Assembly: GCA_013203855.1 (NCBI GenBank)
Contig: JABMPG010000829.1
Span: forward strand, 1-10,101
DNA: 10,101 nucleotides
Direction: 5' to 3'
Source: a bacterium
GTDB lineage: Bacteria; Sumerlaeota; Sumerlaeia; UBA8349
This document shows, piece after piece, positions 1-7,266 of this stretch. The notes beneath the pieces were generated by a model that worked only from the letters and a program-made list of their open reading frames with translations, ran no database searches and had not been told where the DNA came from. Position 1 is the stretch's first letter. The number at the start of each line of letters is the position of its first letter. The translations under genes and the position numbers were made by a program.

Positions 1-1111
1 GGAGGAGGTTGGCCCGCTGGGCGAAGGGCCAGTCGTGGGCCTGGAAGAGGACGATGAGCCAGCCGCCCAATTGGGGGCCGACGGCCACACCGAGCCCGAT
101 CAGGGCCTCGTGATTGGCGCCGTGGGAGCCTTTTCGGTCGAGTTGTTCCATGCCGTAAAAGAGCGAGGCGTAGTAGACCAAACCGGAGGGAAAGCCCATG
201 AGAAAGGCGAGGGAGATGAGGATGGGGTAGCTCCGGGTGGAGAGGAAGAGGACGAGCAAGGCCACCATAGCGAGTTGGGCGACAATGAAAACGCGCAGGG
301 AGTAATGCCACCCGTGCCAGCGCATGAAGAGGGCGTTGGCGAAAAACATGCCGACGGTAACGCTTCCGACGAGGATTCCGTAGGACAGGCCGACGATGTG
401 GATTTCGGGCTGGTTGGTGAAGATGGGCAGGTGCTGTCTCCAGTTGCCCATGGTGAAGAACATACAGAAATTGGCGAGGAGGGCGAGGTTGACGAAGAGT
501 CGTCGTTTGGCGGGGGAAACGCGCTCTCCATGGTCGAATCGGGTGGGTGGCCCCCAAGGCGCGATGGCCATCGCGTTTGGAAGGCTTATGATTATCCCGG
601 AAAGACCGATAAAGAGAAGAGAAAAGGCAAAGGGGAGGTTTGCGTCCCGAACGTAGAGGACGCTCGCCGCCACCATGCCCACGGATCGAGCCCCGAGCCA
701 AGAGTAGTTGAAATGGCCTGTGGCCCGCTTGATCTGTCCCGAGCCTTGGCCGTCGATCATGGCGGCTTCGACGGCGGGCCAGAGCATTCCCATTCCGAGT
801 CCGATCAGGGCAACGGGGACGAAGAGCAGGAGACGGTCGTCGACCGGGATGGCGGTCAGGAGGCCTGTTCCGCCAATGACAAGGCCGAGAAGGATCGTTC
901 TTCGCCGGCCGTAGCGGTCGGCGAGATAGCCCGAGAGAAGGGCGGAGACGACATAGAGACTGAACTGGACGAGGGCATAGGTGCCCAAGAGGGCGGCGGA
1001 GGCTCCGAGGCGGCCTTGGGCATAGAGGGGGACGGCCACGCTGGCGGCGCCGTCGGCCGCATTAGCGAAGATGGTGAGGAGGAGAATGGTCTGGGGCCGA
1101 CGCAATATCAT
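1..1111 (-). CDS. MFS transporter, 3' end truncated by window edge
   Basis: This is a major facilitator superfamily secondary transporter of the inner membrane; the substrate cannot be told. Reading the minus strand from the ATG at 1111 gives 370 residues with no stop to the window edge. The protein is very hydrophobic, with a series of membrane-spanning stretches. The loop after the second segment carries MFS motif A, GYLADRYGRRRT, at residues 61-72. A glycine-rich segment near the visible end (GLGVAVGPQLGGWL) looks like one of the last two helices, so probably only a few tens of C-terminal residues are missing. An AAGGAAA Shine-Dalgarno (plus-strand 1115-1121) sits just ahead of the ATG, which supports this start. 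It is transcribed divergently from the signalling gene beginning at 1168. Longer open frames on the plus strand here have low-complexity, acidic translations and are shadows. Confidence 0.85.
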   Translation of the reverse strand, partial: MILRRPQTILLLTIFANAADGAASVAVPLYAQGRLGASAALLGTYALVQFSLYVVSALLSGYLADRYGRRRTILLGLVIGGTGLLTAIPVDDRLLLFVPVALIGLGMGMLWPAVEAAMIDGQGSGQIKRATGHFNYSWLGARSVGMVAASVLYVRDANLPFAFSLLFIGLSGIIISLPNAMAIAPWGPPTRFDHGERVSPAKRRLFVNLALLANFCMFFTMGNWRQHLPIFTNQPEIHIVGLSYGILVGSVTVGMFFANALFMRWHGWHYSLRVFIVAQLAMVALLVLFLSTRSYPILISLAFLMGFPSGLVYYASLFYGMEQLDRKGSHGANHEALIGLGVAVGPQLGGWLIVLFQAHDWPFAQRANLL

Positions 1112-1167
1112 GGGCTTTCCTTTCGGGAAGACACGGAACAATCGGCAGCTTAGGCTAGAAAACTGGG

Positions 1168-3870
1168 ATGGCAAAGAAAAAAATGGTGCATGAAAGCCGG
1201 GAATCCGGGCATAATCTCCACGACATTGGGCCTTCTGGTCCGGTGGCCGAGATTGAGGTGTCGGGCATAGACACTCTCGAGCCGCAATCTGTCGTGGACA
1301 CTTGCCCGAGCCGGGGTTTTCATTCCTTGATCAAGACGTTGAACCACATCGCCTTCGTCCGAGATGCGGATTTCCCCGGGGAGGGGTTTACCGGCAAACT
1401 CGAGAGCGAAGGCTTTTCTTTTGTGGAGGCAGAGCCTTCCGACGACTTGGGAGCCGAGCTTGACGAGGCCCGCCCCGCCGCGGTAATCCTGGCCGGACTC
1501 CTCGGCGCCGATCGAATCCAGCAGATGGTCTATCAGGTCCGGGAACGGTTCGCTTACGTGCCGATCCTCATCCTCTATGATGAGCCGGGGGCCGAGCATC
1601 CGGATCGTCCGCTGACGCGCGCGGCCGATGGCGTGTGCTATTCCTCTATGCCCGCGTCCGATCTCGGACTTCTCCTGCGAGGCGTGATCCGCTCGGGCTT
1701 CACTATCCAGGAACTGGTGCTCTCCAACCGGAAGCTGAACGAGATTTCCATCACCGACGCCTTGACGGGGCTGTACAACCGGGGCTATATGATCGACCGC
1801 CTGAACCTGGAGTTCAAGCGCGCCTCGCGAAACCGGGAAGCCCTGTCGGTGCTGATGATCGATCTGGATCATTTCAAACAGATCAACGACACCTACGGGC
1901 ACAAGTTTGGGGATATCGTGCTCGAGGCGGTGTCGCAGCGATTGAAAAGCCTGATCCGCGAAACGGATATTTTTGGCCGTTACGGTGGCGAGGAATTCCT
2001 TATCGTCCTGCCTAACACCGACCGGTGGGGGGCGGCCCATCTGGCCGAAAAACTCCGCGGTGGCTTGGAATCTGAGAAAATCAGCCACGATTTCTTTTCT
2101 CTGTCGGTGACGGCCAGTTTCGGCGTGGCCTCTTCGGAGAACGCCGAGGTCGTGGCGGCCGACCACCTTCTTCAGATCTCGGACCGGGCGCTTTATCGCG
2201 CCAAGGAATCGGGCCGCAACCGCGTGTGTATTGCCGGAGACGAGAGAAACGACGAGGCGGATCCGGACCAGGGGCGGGAAAACTCGGAAGACGATTCGCT
2301 GCGGGCCACGATCGATGTCGTTTCCTGGCGGGAGAGCCAGGGCAGCCACATCCAGGCCCTGTTGTCCGTCGAGGGCTACGAGACCTTCATCCATATCACG
2401 CCGGACTGTTTTCTTCAGGTCTTCAAGGACCGCACTCCCGATCTGCTCGTTCTCGACTGCTCATGCCTTCCAGCCGACCGGATTGGCCAGTCGACTCAGG
2501 AGGCGATCAACCTGGCCCAGAAGGTCAAACGCCAGACACAGGATCATTTTTTCCCCCTCGTGCTCCTGTTGCCCGAAAAGAACGAGGCGCTGCGGGATGA
2601 GGCGATGAAGGCTGAGGTGGATGACACTTTGATGGGGGAAGTGCAGGGCGAGGAATTCCTCGCCCGACTAAGGTCCCTGCTCCACGTCAAATCCCTGCAC
2701 GATCGCTGGCGAAACACCTATCGCGATCTGACGCTGGCCCGCTCGCGTCTCATCAAAATGGAGCGTCTGACCGCGCTGGGCGAAATGGCCAGCGGGGTCG
2801 CCCACGACTTCAACAATATTCTTTCGGCGATTCTCGGCCGGGCACAAATCCTCCGGCGGGACGTGCGCGACCCGGAGATCCTGCGGAACCTGGAGGTGAT
2901 CGAACGGGCCGCCAATGACGGTGCCGCCACTATCCGCCGCATCCAGGAATTCTCGCGATCCACCGCCGACCGCGCCTACGAAACCGTGGATCTGGCCCAG
3001 ATCATCAAGGATTGCATACAGATCACCCGCACACGGTGGAAGGATCAGGCCGAGATGGCGGGGGTGCGCTACCGCTTCCGTCTCGATCTCGAGGAGCCGT
3101 TGCATGTCAAGGGGAGCCCCACCGAGCTGCGGGAGGTGGTCACGAATCTGATCATGAACGGCCTGGACGCCATGCCCAAGGGGGGCGAGATGAGTTTCCA
3201 CGGCCGGGTGGTCGACAACATGGTGATGTTGGATCTCAGCGACACGGGCCATGGCATGAACGACCTGGTTCTCAAGCGGATATTCGATCCTTTTTTCTCG
3301 ACGAAAAAGGGGGAGGGAACTGGCTTGGGGCTTTCCGTCGCCTACGGGATCATGGCCCGCCACAACGGCCGGATCGAATGCAGCAGCACGGAAGGCAAAG
3401 GCGCGACTTTCCACATACAACTGCCCTTTGAGCGAGACCAGGCTCCCTTACTCACGTCTCCGCCGGTCGAGATCGGACCTTCTTCCGCGCCGCGAAACCT
3501 GCGGATTCTGGTGGTCGATGACGAAACGGCCATCCGGGAGATTTTCAGGGATGTGCTCGAGCCCGATGGCCACGAGATCTTTCTGGCGGAATCGGGCGAG
3601 AAGGCGTTGCAGATCGCGGAAAACCAGCAGTTCGACCTGGTTTTCACCGATCTGAGCATGCCGGGCATGAGCGGCTGGGAGGTGGCGCGCCAGATCAAGC
3701 AGATCCATCCGGAGACGGTGATCGTTCTGACCTCGGGCTGGGGCAAGGATTTCAACCAGCAGCACATGGCCCAGCACGGCGTCAGCCATATTCTTCCCAA
3801 GCCGGTGCCGGTGGAGACGCTCCAGAACCTCACGCGCCAGCTGGCCGATGGGCTTCCGATCGAGTTCTGA
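1168..3870 (+). CDS. GGDEF / hybrid histidine kinase fusion protein
   Basis: A 900-residue soluble signalling protein with no membrane segment or signal peptide. Domains in order: a receiver-like domain at about 48-170 with no phospho-acceptor Asp (Ala109 region); a signalling helix; a GGDEF domain at about 190-354 with DALTGLYNR (197-205), an intact GGEEF site (273-277) and an RETD inhibitory c-di-GMP site (264-267) at the usual five-residue spacing; a second receiver-like domain at about 378-510 that keeps Asp430 but lacks the acidic pair and the conserved Lys; HisKA with His546 in an AHDFNN box; HATPase with N box (N660, N664), DTGHGM (692-697) and GEGTGLGLS (715-723); and a receiver at about 778-895 with D784/D785, phospho-acceptor D828, T855 and K878. 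It should make c-di-GMP and run a His-to-Asp phosphorelay. The ATG at 1168 follows an in-frame TAG at 1156 and has only a weak Shine-Dalgarno; the ATG at 1183 is the alternative. Its target is unknown. Confidence 0.93.
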   Translation: MAKKKMVHESRESGHNLHDIGPSGPVAEIEVSGIDTLEPQSVVDTCPSRGFHSLIKTLNHIAFVRDADFPGEGFTGKLESEGFSFVEAEPSDDLGAELDEARPAAVILAGLLGADRIQQMVYQVRERFAYVPILILYDEPGAEHPDRPLTRAADGVCYSSMPASDLGLLLRGVIRSGFTIQELVLSNRKLNEISITDALTGLYNRGYMIDRLNLEFKRASRNREALSVLMIDLDHFKQINDTYGHKFGDIVLEAVSQRLKSLIRETDIFGRYGGEEFLIVLPNTDRWGAAHLAEKLRGGLESEKISHDFFSLSVTASFGVASSENAEVVAADHLLQISDRALYRAKESGRNRVCIAGDERNDEADPDQGRENSEDDSLRATIDVVSWRESQGSHIQALLSVEGYETFIHITPDCFLQVFKDRTPDLLVLDCSCLPADRIGQSTQEAINLAQKVKRQTQDHFFPLVLLLPEKNEALRDEAMKAEVDDTLMGEVQGEEFLARLRSLLHVKSLHDRWRNTYRDLTLARSRLIKMERLTALGEMASGVAHDFNNILSAILGRAQILRRDVRDPEILRNLEVIERAANDGAATIRRIQEFSRSTADRAYETVDLAQIIKDCIQITRTRWKDQAEMAGVRYRFRLDLEEPLHVKGSPTELREVVTNLIMNGLDAMPKGGEMSFHGRVVDNMVMLDLSDTGHGMNDLVLKRIFDPFFSTKKGEGTGLGLSVAYGIMARHNGRIECSSTEGKGATFHIQLPFERDQAPLLTSPPVEIGPSSAPRNLRILVVDDETAIREIFRDVLEPDGHEIFLAESGEKALQIAENQQFDLVFTDLSMPGMSGWEVARQIKQIHPETVIVLTSGWGKDFNQQHMAQHGVSHILPKPVPVETLQNLTRQLADGLPIEF

Positions 3871-4097
3871 GTCAGCAGTCTTCCGAAACCGGCCATGCTC
3901 ACTTGGTACAGGCTGCTCTCCCGTCGCCTCCTCCCAAAAAAATTGAAAAAAAGGATGGATTTTTTGGCGGCAACCCGCTCTAATCCTATGTTCGCGGGTT
4001 TCACGAAGAGGGAACGTGAACCGCCGATTGCTGACACCGTGTTGTCGGCCCGGGTTTTACCGGTTTTTCAAGGTTCAGTCTTAGGAGGGATTTCCCC
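3871..4097. other. Intergenic spacer and probable rplS leader
   Basis: This is 227 bp between the kinase stop and rplS, with no convincing gene. It holds a short A/T inverted repeat (CCAAAAAA at 3934-3941 against TTTTTTGG at 3960-3967). It also holds a possible sigma-70-like pair, TTGGCG (3964-3969) and TATGTT (3987-3992), 17 bp apart, each matching four of six consensus bases. A small hairpin, CCGG (4050-4053) with CCGG (4060-4063), is followed by five T residues. None is strong alone. A promoter for rplS is expected here because trmD, rimM and rpsP, its usual operon partners, are not upstream. Confidence 0.35.
4083..4088 (+). promoter_or_regulatory. Shine-Dalgarno AGGAGG for rplS
   Basis: A perfect AGGAGG stands nine bases before the GTG at 4098. 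It settles a non-ATG start for rplS, because the L19 family similarity begins within a few residues of this codon and no ATG lies in a suitable place. Confidence 0.85.
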
Positions 4098-4550
4098 GTG
4101 CATCCGACAGTCCGAGTATTTGAAGCGGCTCAATTGAAGCAGCAGAGTCTTGATTTTCGCGCTGGCGACACCGTTCGCGTGAGCGTGCGGATCGTGGAAG
4201 GCGAGAAGGAACGCGTACAGGATTACGAAGGGGTCTGCATTCGCCGTCGTGGCGGCGGGGCGGGCGAGACTTTCACGGTCCGGCGCTACTCCTACGGTGT
4301 GGGGATGGAGCGGATTTTCCCTCTGAATTCGCCCCGTATTGAGAACGTGAAAGTGATTCGTCGCGGCAAGGTGCGCCGCGCCAATCTAGGCTATCTGCGC
4401 AAGTTGCGAGGCAAGAAGGCCCGGATCACCGAGGATCTTCTGCGCAGCCGGAAGATGTTCGAGCAGGATCGAGCGAGAAAAGAGCGGGATGTCGCTGCCC
4501 AGGCGCAGGTTCAGCAGGCTGCACCCGAAGAAGGCCAGCAGGAGTCCTGA
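4098..4550 (+). CDS. rplS: 50S ribosomal protein L19
   Basis: Structural protein of the large ribosomal subunit, located at the interface with the 30S subunit. Recognition rests on family blocks along the protein: FRAGDTVRVSVRIVEGEKER near residues 20-40, the ETFTVRRYSYGVGMERIFPL block, the SPRIENVKVIRRGKVRRA block and YLRKLRGKKARI. Translation starts at GTG behind AGGAGG. At 150 residues it is longer than the usual 115-130: after the normal end (RGKKARI) there is a tail of about 40 residues, first charged (RARKERD) and then Gln/Ala/Glu-rich, probably flexible. L19 is normally the last gene of rpsP-rimM-trmD-rplS; here it stands apart, after an unrelated kinase gene and before a terminator, so it is probably its own transcription unit. 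Confidence 0.96.
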   Translation: MHPTVRVFEAAQLKQQSLDFRAGDTVRVSVRIVEGEKERVQDYEGVCIRRRGGGAGETFTVRRYSYGVGMERIFPLNSPRIENVKVIRRGKVRRANLGYLRKLRGKKARITEDLLRSRKMFEQDRARKERDVAAQAQVQQAAPEEGQQES

Positions 4551-4597
4551 TCCGGCTTCGCCGCCGATTGGTGGAGGCCGCGATCACCCAAATATCT

Positions 4598-4641
4598 TGA
4601 GCGGGCCCGGCTTTTTCCACTTGTCGGCCCGCTTTCTTTTT
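4598..4641 (+). terminator. Intrinsic terminator downstream of rplS
   Basis: AGCGGGCC at 4600-4607 pairs perfectly with GGCCCGCT at 4626-4633, an 8-bp GC-rich stem with an 18-base loop. The run TTTCTTTTT (4633-4641) follows. It lies 50 bases past the rplS stop and would separate rplS from ridA. Confidence 0.8.
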
Positions 4642-4706
4642 GAAATGGTGAAGAAGCGCCGTGGCTCGATACGAACCGACGGCCATCCTCTTGCCGGAGG
4701 TATCTC

Positions 4707-5126
4707 ATGGCGGATAAAGTCGCGGTCGACTGTCCCAATGCCCCCAAGGCGCTGGGGCCCTATTCCCAGGCGATCAAAGTGGGTGATATGGTTTACATTT
4801 CGGGGCAGTTGCCGCTGGATCCCCGGACGGGAGAGCTGTGCGATCCGGACATCGAAGGGCAAACCCGCCGCGCTCTGGACAACGTGAGGGCGATCCTTGA
4901 ATTCATGGGTGCCGCCACGGCATCGGTGATCAAAACAACGGTCTATCTGGTGAGTCTGGCTGACTTCGATCTTATGAACGAGGTGTACGCCGAGTTTTTC
5001 CCCTACTGTCCGCCAGCCCGCGCGGTGGTGGAGGTGGCGGCCCTGCCTAAGGGCGCCTTCATCGAGATCGAGGCAATCGCCCAGATTCCGCGAGTCGAGG
5101 CTTCGAAGGGTCAGGGCCTGGCGTGA
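4707..5126 (+). CDS. ridA: RidA family reactive imine/enamine deaminase
   Basis: A cytosolic YjgF/YER057c/UK114 family protein. RidA hydrolyses reactive 2-aminoacrylate and related enamine/imine intermediates released by PLP enzymes, protecting those enzymes from damage. The 139-residue protein has the normal family length. It shows GPYSQA (17-22), ISGQLPLDP (31-39), the segment TTVYLVSLADFDLMNEVY, PPAR ending at Arg105, and FIEIEAIA with Glu120. The Arg and Glu match the substrate carboxylate-binding Arg105 and catalytic Glu120 of E. coli RidA, in register, so this looks like a true RidA-type deaminase rather than one of the inactive subfamilies. The position matching E. coli Cys107 is Val. 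GGAGG at 4696-4700, six bases before the ATG, fixes the start. The rplS terminator lies upstream, so it probably has its own promoter, though I could not identify one. Confidence 0.93.
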   Translation: MADKVAVDCPNAPKALGPYSQAIKVGDMVYISGQLPLDPRTGELCDPDIEGQTRRALDNVRAILEFMGAATASVIKTTVYLVSLADFDLMNEVYAEFFPYCPPARAVVEVAALPKGAFIEIEAIAQIPRVEASKGQGLA

Positions 5127-5300
5127 AGACCAAGGAGCCAGTAGCCGTGATCGGACCGCGTGAAGCGGAAATGGGCAAATGAGCCGTCGGTAATATCCCT
5201 TCGGGCATCCGGCGAACGACGAGAATCGAGAACTGAGTCTGCTTTCGAAGGGGACGGGAAGCATGGCTTCAGCGCTTCAAAGGACACCGATTGAAAGACG

Positions 5301-5306
5301 AGGGAG
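5301..5306 (+). promoter_or_regulatory. Shine-Dalgarno AGGGAG choosing the RACo start
   Basis: AGGGAG stands eight bases before the ATG at 5315. A competing start, TTG at 5291, has AAAGGA (5279-5284) six bases ahead of it and would add eight residues. I prefer the ATG, because it is the stronger codon and the ferredoxin-fold sequence begins right after it, but the choice is not certain. Confidence 0.55.
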
Positions 5307-5314
5307 TCTCATTC

Positions 5315-7180
5315 ATGGCCTCAGGCATGCTTCAAATTACGGTTGAGCCCGGCTCGCGTATTCTGGAGGTGGTGGCGGGAACCGTTTTCTCCAAAGCGCT
5401 GGAAGACGCCGGGATCGATTTCGCTTATCCCTGCGCGCGGGCACGGATCTGCGGGCAATGCCGGGTCATCTTCGAGGCGGGAGCTCCGGAGCCGACGGCC
5501 GAAGAAAACCGGCTGCTGAGCTACGGCGATATCGAGTCGGGCATCCGGCTCGCCTGCTGCACGATCCTGACCACCGATGCCACGGTCCGCCTGCCCGGCG
5601 CGGCCAACCTGCAGACCGAACATATCCTCCGCACGGGTGTCCGTAGCGACGTCGTGATCGATCCGGACGTGAAGAAGTTCTGCGGGCAGTTGCCGCCTTC
5701 GACCCTGGAGGCGCCACTGAGCGACTGGACCCGCGTGATCCGCTCTCTGCCTGAACAGATGAGAAGCGACGCTCGTCCCGCCCTGCCGGTCCTGCAAAAA
5801 CTCCCGTCGGTCGTGGCATGCGCTGAAGAGAACGATCATCCGGTGACCGTGACGCTGCGGGGCAATCGCGTGATCGAGGTTCAGTGCGGCGATCATTCCC
5901 ATGCGCAGTATGGTGTGGCCGTCGACCTGGGCACGACGACGATCGCGGTCATGCTGGTGGATATGCTGACGGGGGCCGAGGTCGCCTTCGCCGGGGGGTT
6001 GAACCCTCAGCGGGCCTTTGGCCACGACCTGATTTCCCGCATCCACGCGGTGCAATCCGACCCCGAAAACTTGAATGTTCTGCATCACAAGGTCATCGAG
6101 ACTATCGGCGATCTGATCCGCCAGGCCTGCGTCGAGAAGGACGTGGATCCGCGCTCGGTGTGCGCCATGTCTCTGGCGGGCAATACGGTGATGTCCCATC
6201 TTTTCCTGCGGATCGATCCGAGTTCTCTGGGGCAGGCGCCCTTTGCGGGGACGCTGCGGGCCGGGGTGCGGCTCGATGCGGAGGATTTGAATCTGCCGAT
6301 TCACCCCGACGCGCCGGTCTATGTGCTGCCGTGCATGGGCGGCTTCATCGGCGGGGACATCGTCGCGGGTATTTTGATGACGAAGTTGGAGAAACAGGCG
6401 GGCGTGAACGTCCTGATCGACATCGGGACAAACGGCGAAGTGGTGGTCTCGAGCGGCGGCGAACTTTTCGCGACCTCGAGCGCGGCCGGACCGTCCTTCG
6501 AGGGTGGCAAGATCGCCTGCGGGATGATCGCCATGGATGGCGCCATCGACACGGTCCGGTTCAACGGCGACGATTTCCATGTGTCCACGCTGGGGAACCG
6601 GCCCGCGCGGGGCATCTGCGGGAGCGGGCTCTTCGAGGCCCTCGCCCGGGGTGTCGAGACGGGAATGATCGCCCTGAATGGCCGGATCACCTCTCCGGAC
6701 GCCGCCGATCACCTGCCGCCCGCTCTGGCCAAACGATTGCGCCGGGACGGCCAGAATGACCTGCGGATTCAGCTCACGGCCCCGCACGCCGGCTTGGGGG
6801 AGATTTTCCTGTCTCAGAAGGACGTGCGCGAGTTCCAACTGGGCAAGGGCGCGGTGCAGACTGCGGTTCTGATGGCGATCGATGCCGTGGGGATTCCGCT
6901 GGAGCAGATTGACCGTCTCCTCGTGGGGGGGGCCTTTGGCAACCACCTGAACGTGGACGACGCCATCGCGGTAGGGCTGCTGCCAGACCTGCCGCGGGAG
7001 AAGATCTTCTTCATCGGGAACAGTTCGCTGGAGGGCGCACGCTGTGTGCTTCTCAATCAGTACGAGCGGAGACGGGCGGAACAGATCGCGGAGAAGGCCC
7101 GATTCGTCGAGCTCGCCAGCCGTCCGGAATTCCAAGAGCGCTTTGCCCTTTCGATGATGCTTTCGCCACCCATGTTCTAA
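5315..7180 (+). CDS. RACo-like [2Fe-2S] ASKHA ATPase (DUF4445 family)
   Basis: A homologue of the reductive activator of corrinoid proteins. Known members use ATP hydrolysis to pass a low-potential electron from an N-terminal [2Fe-2S] cluster to an inactivated Co(II) corrinoid, restoring Co(I) for methyl transfer. With the ATG at 5315 the protein has 621 residues. Residues 1-95 form a plant-type ferredoxin with ligands C40, C46 and C49 (C-x5-C-x2-C) and C81 or C82. A linker region follows. From about residue 199 comes the ASKHA actin-like fold: phosphate-binding DLGTTT (204-209), AGNTVMSH, CMGGFIGGD, DIGTNGEV (369-376), AAGPSFEGG, GICGSG, and GGAFGNHLNV (538-547). All expected motifs look intact. 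No corrinoid protein or methyltransferase gene is nearby, so the partner must be encoded elsewhere. No promoter was recognised in the 188-bp gap after ridA. Confidence 0.9.
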   Translation: MASGMLQITVEPGSRILEVVAGTVFSKALEDAGIDFAYPCARARICGQCRVIFEAGAPEPTAEENRLLSYGDIESGIRLACCTILTTDATVRLPGAANLQTEHILRTGVRSDVVIDPDVKKFCGQLPPSTLEAPLSDWTRVIRSLPEQMRSDARPALPVLQKLPSVVACAEENDHPVTVTLRGNRVIEVQCGDHSHAQYGVAVDLGTTTIAVMLVDMLTGAEVAFAGGLNPQRAFGHDLISRIHAVQSDPENLNVLHHKVIETIGDLIRQACVEKDVDPRSVCAMSLAGNTVMSHLFLRIDPSSLGQAPFAGTLRAGVRLDAEDLNLPIHPDAPVYVLPCMGGFIGGDIVAGILMTKLEKQAGVNVLIDIGTNGEVVVSSGGELFATSSAAGPSFEGGKIACGMIAMDGAIDTVRFNGDDFHVSTLGNRPARGICGSGLFEALARGVETGMIALNGRITSPDAADHLPPALAKRLRRDGQNDLRIQLTAPHAGLGEIFLSQKDVREFQLGKGAVQTAVLMAIDAVGIPLEQIDRLLVGGAFGNHLNVDDAIAVGLLPDLPREKIFFIGNSSLEGARCVLLNQYERRRAEQIAEKARFVELASRPEFQERFALSMMLSPPMF

Positions 7181-7185
7181 GCACA

Positions 7186-7255
7186 GAGTTCAGGCTTAGG
7201 AGTTTTGAATTGCAGGTTCGAGGCTCAGAACTCGAAGTCTGGCTCCTGGCACCTG
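7186..7255. repeat. Degenerate heptad repeat, ten units
   Basis: The gap between the RACo-like gene and rsmE can be cut into ten consecutive 7-base units from 7186: GAGTTCA, GGCTTAG, GAGTTTT, GAATTGC, AGGTTCG, AGGCTCA, GAACTCG, AAGTCTG, GCTCCTG, GCACCTG. Positions 4 and 5 are pyrimidines in every unit, and positions 1 and 2 are purines in the first eight. This resembles the short tandem heptamer spacers known from some bacterial genomes. It shows that in-frame sequence upstream of 7267 is probably not part of rsmE. Confidence 0.55.
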
Positions 7256-7266
7256 GCCGCTTCCTC

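Noticed and set aside
35..1153. A 372-codon open frame on the plus strand at the left edge
   Set aside because: Its translation is a Glu/Gly/Asp-rich, low-complexity string, while the minus strand encodes a clear MFS transporter with motif A.
1150..2394. A 414-codon open frame on the minus strand opposite the GGDEF region
   Set aside because: It is a shadow of the GGDEF/kinase gene; the plus-strand frame carries all catalytic motifs.
3895..4137. An 80-codon plus-strand frame running into rplS
   Set aside because: It overlaps the leader and start of rplS in another frame, and its translation looks like nothing known.
4021..4570. The 10-mer CCGCCGATTG on both sides of rplS (4021 and 4561), as possible transfer scars
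   Set aside because: Many 10-base matches are expected by chance in a 10-kb GC-rich window, and similarity does not extend outward.
5123..5182. A 19-residue frame starting with GTG that overlaps the ridA stop
   Set aside because: It has no proper Shine-Dalgarno and no recognisable sequence; a frame this short is likely by chance.
5127..5314. A cobalamin or SAM-type riboswitch upstream of the RACo-like gene
   Set aside because: I looked because of the corrinoid link, but found no conserved B12-box or SAM-type core and only weak short stems. A covariance-model search would decide.
5321..7135. A 604-codon open frame on the minus strand opposite the RACo-like gene
   Set aside because: Its translation has no recognisable family motif and is rich in Arg, His and Gln, as expected for the antisense of a GC-rich gene. 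The plus strand encodes a complete, motif-rich protein over the same span.
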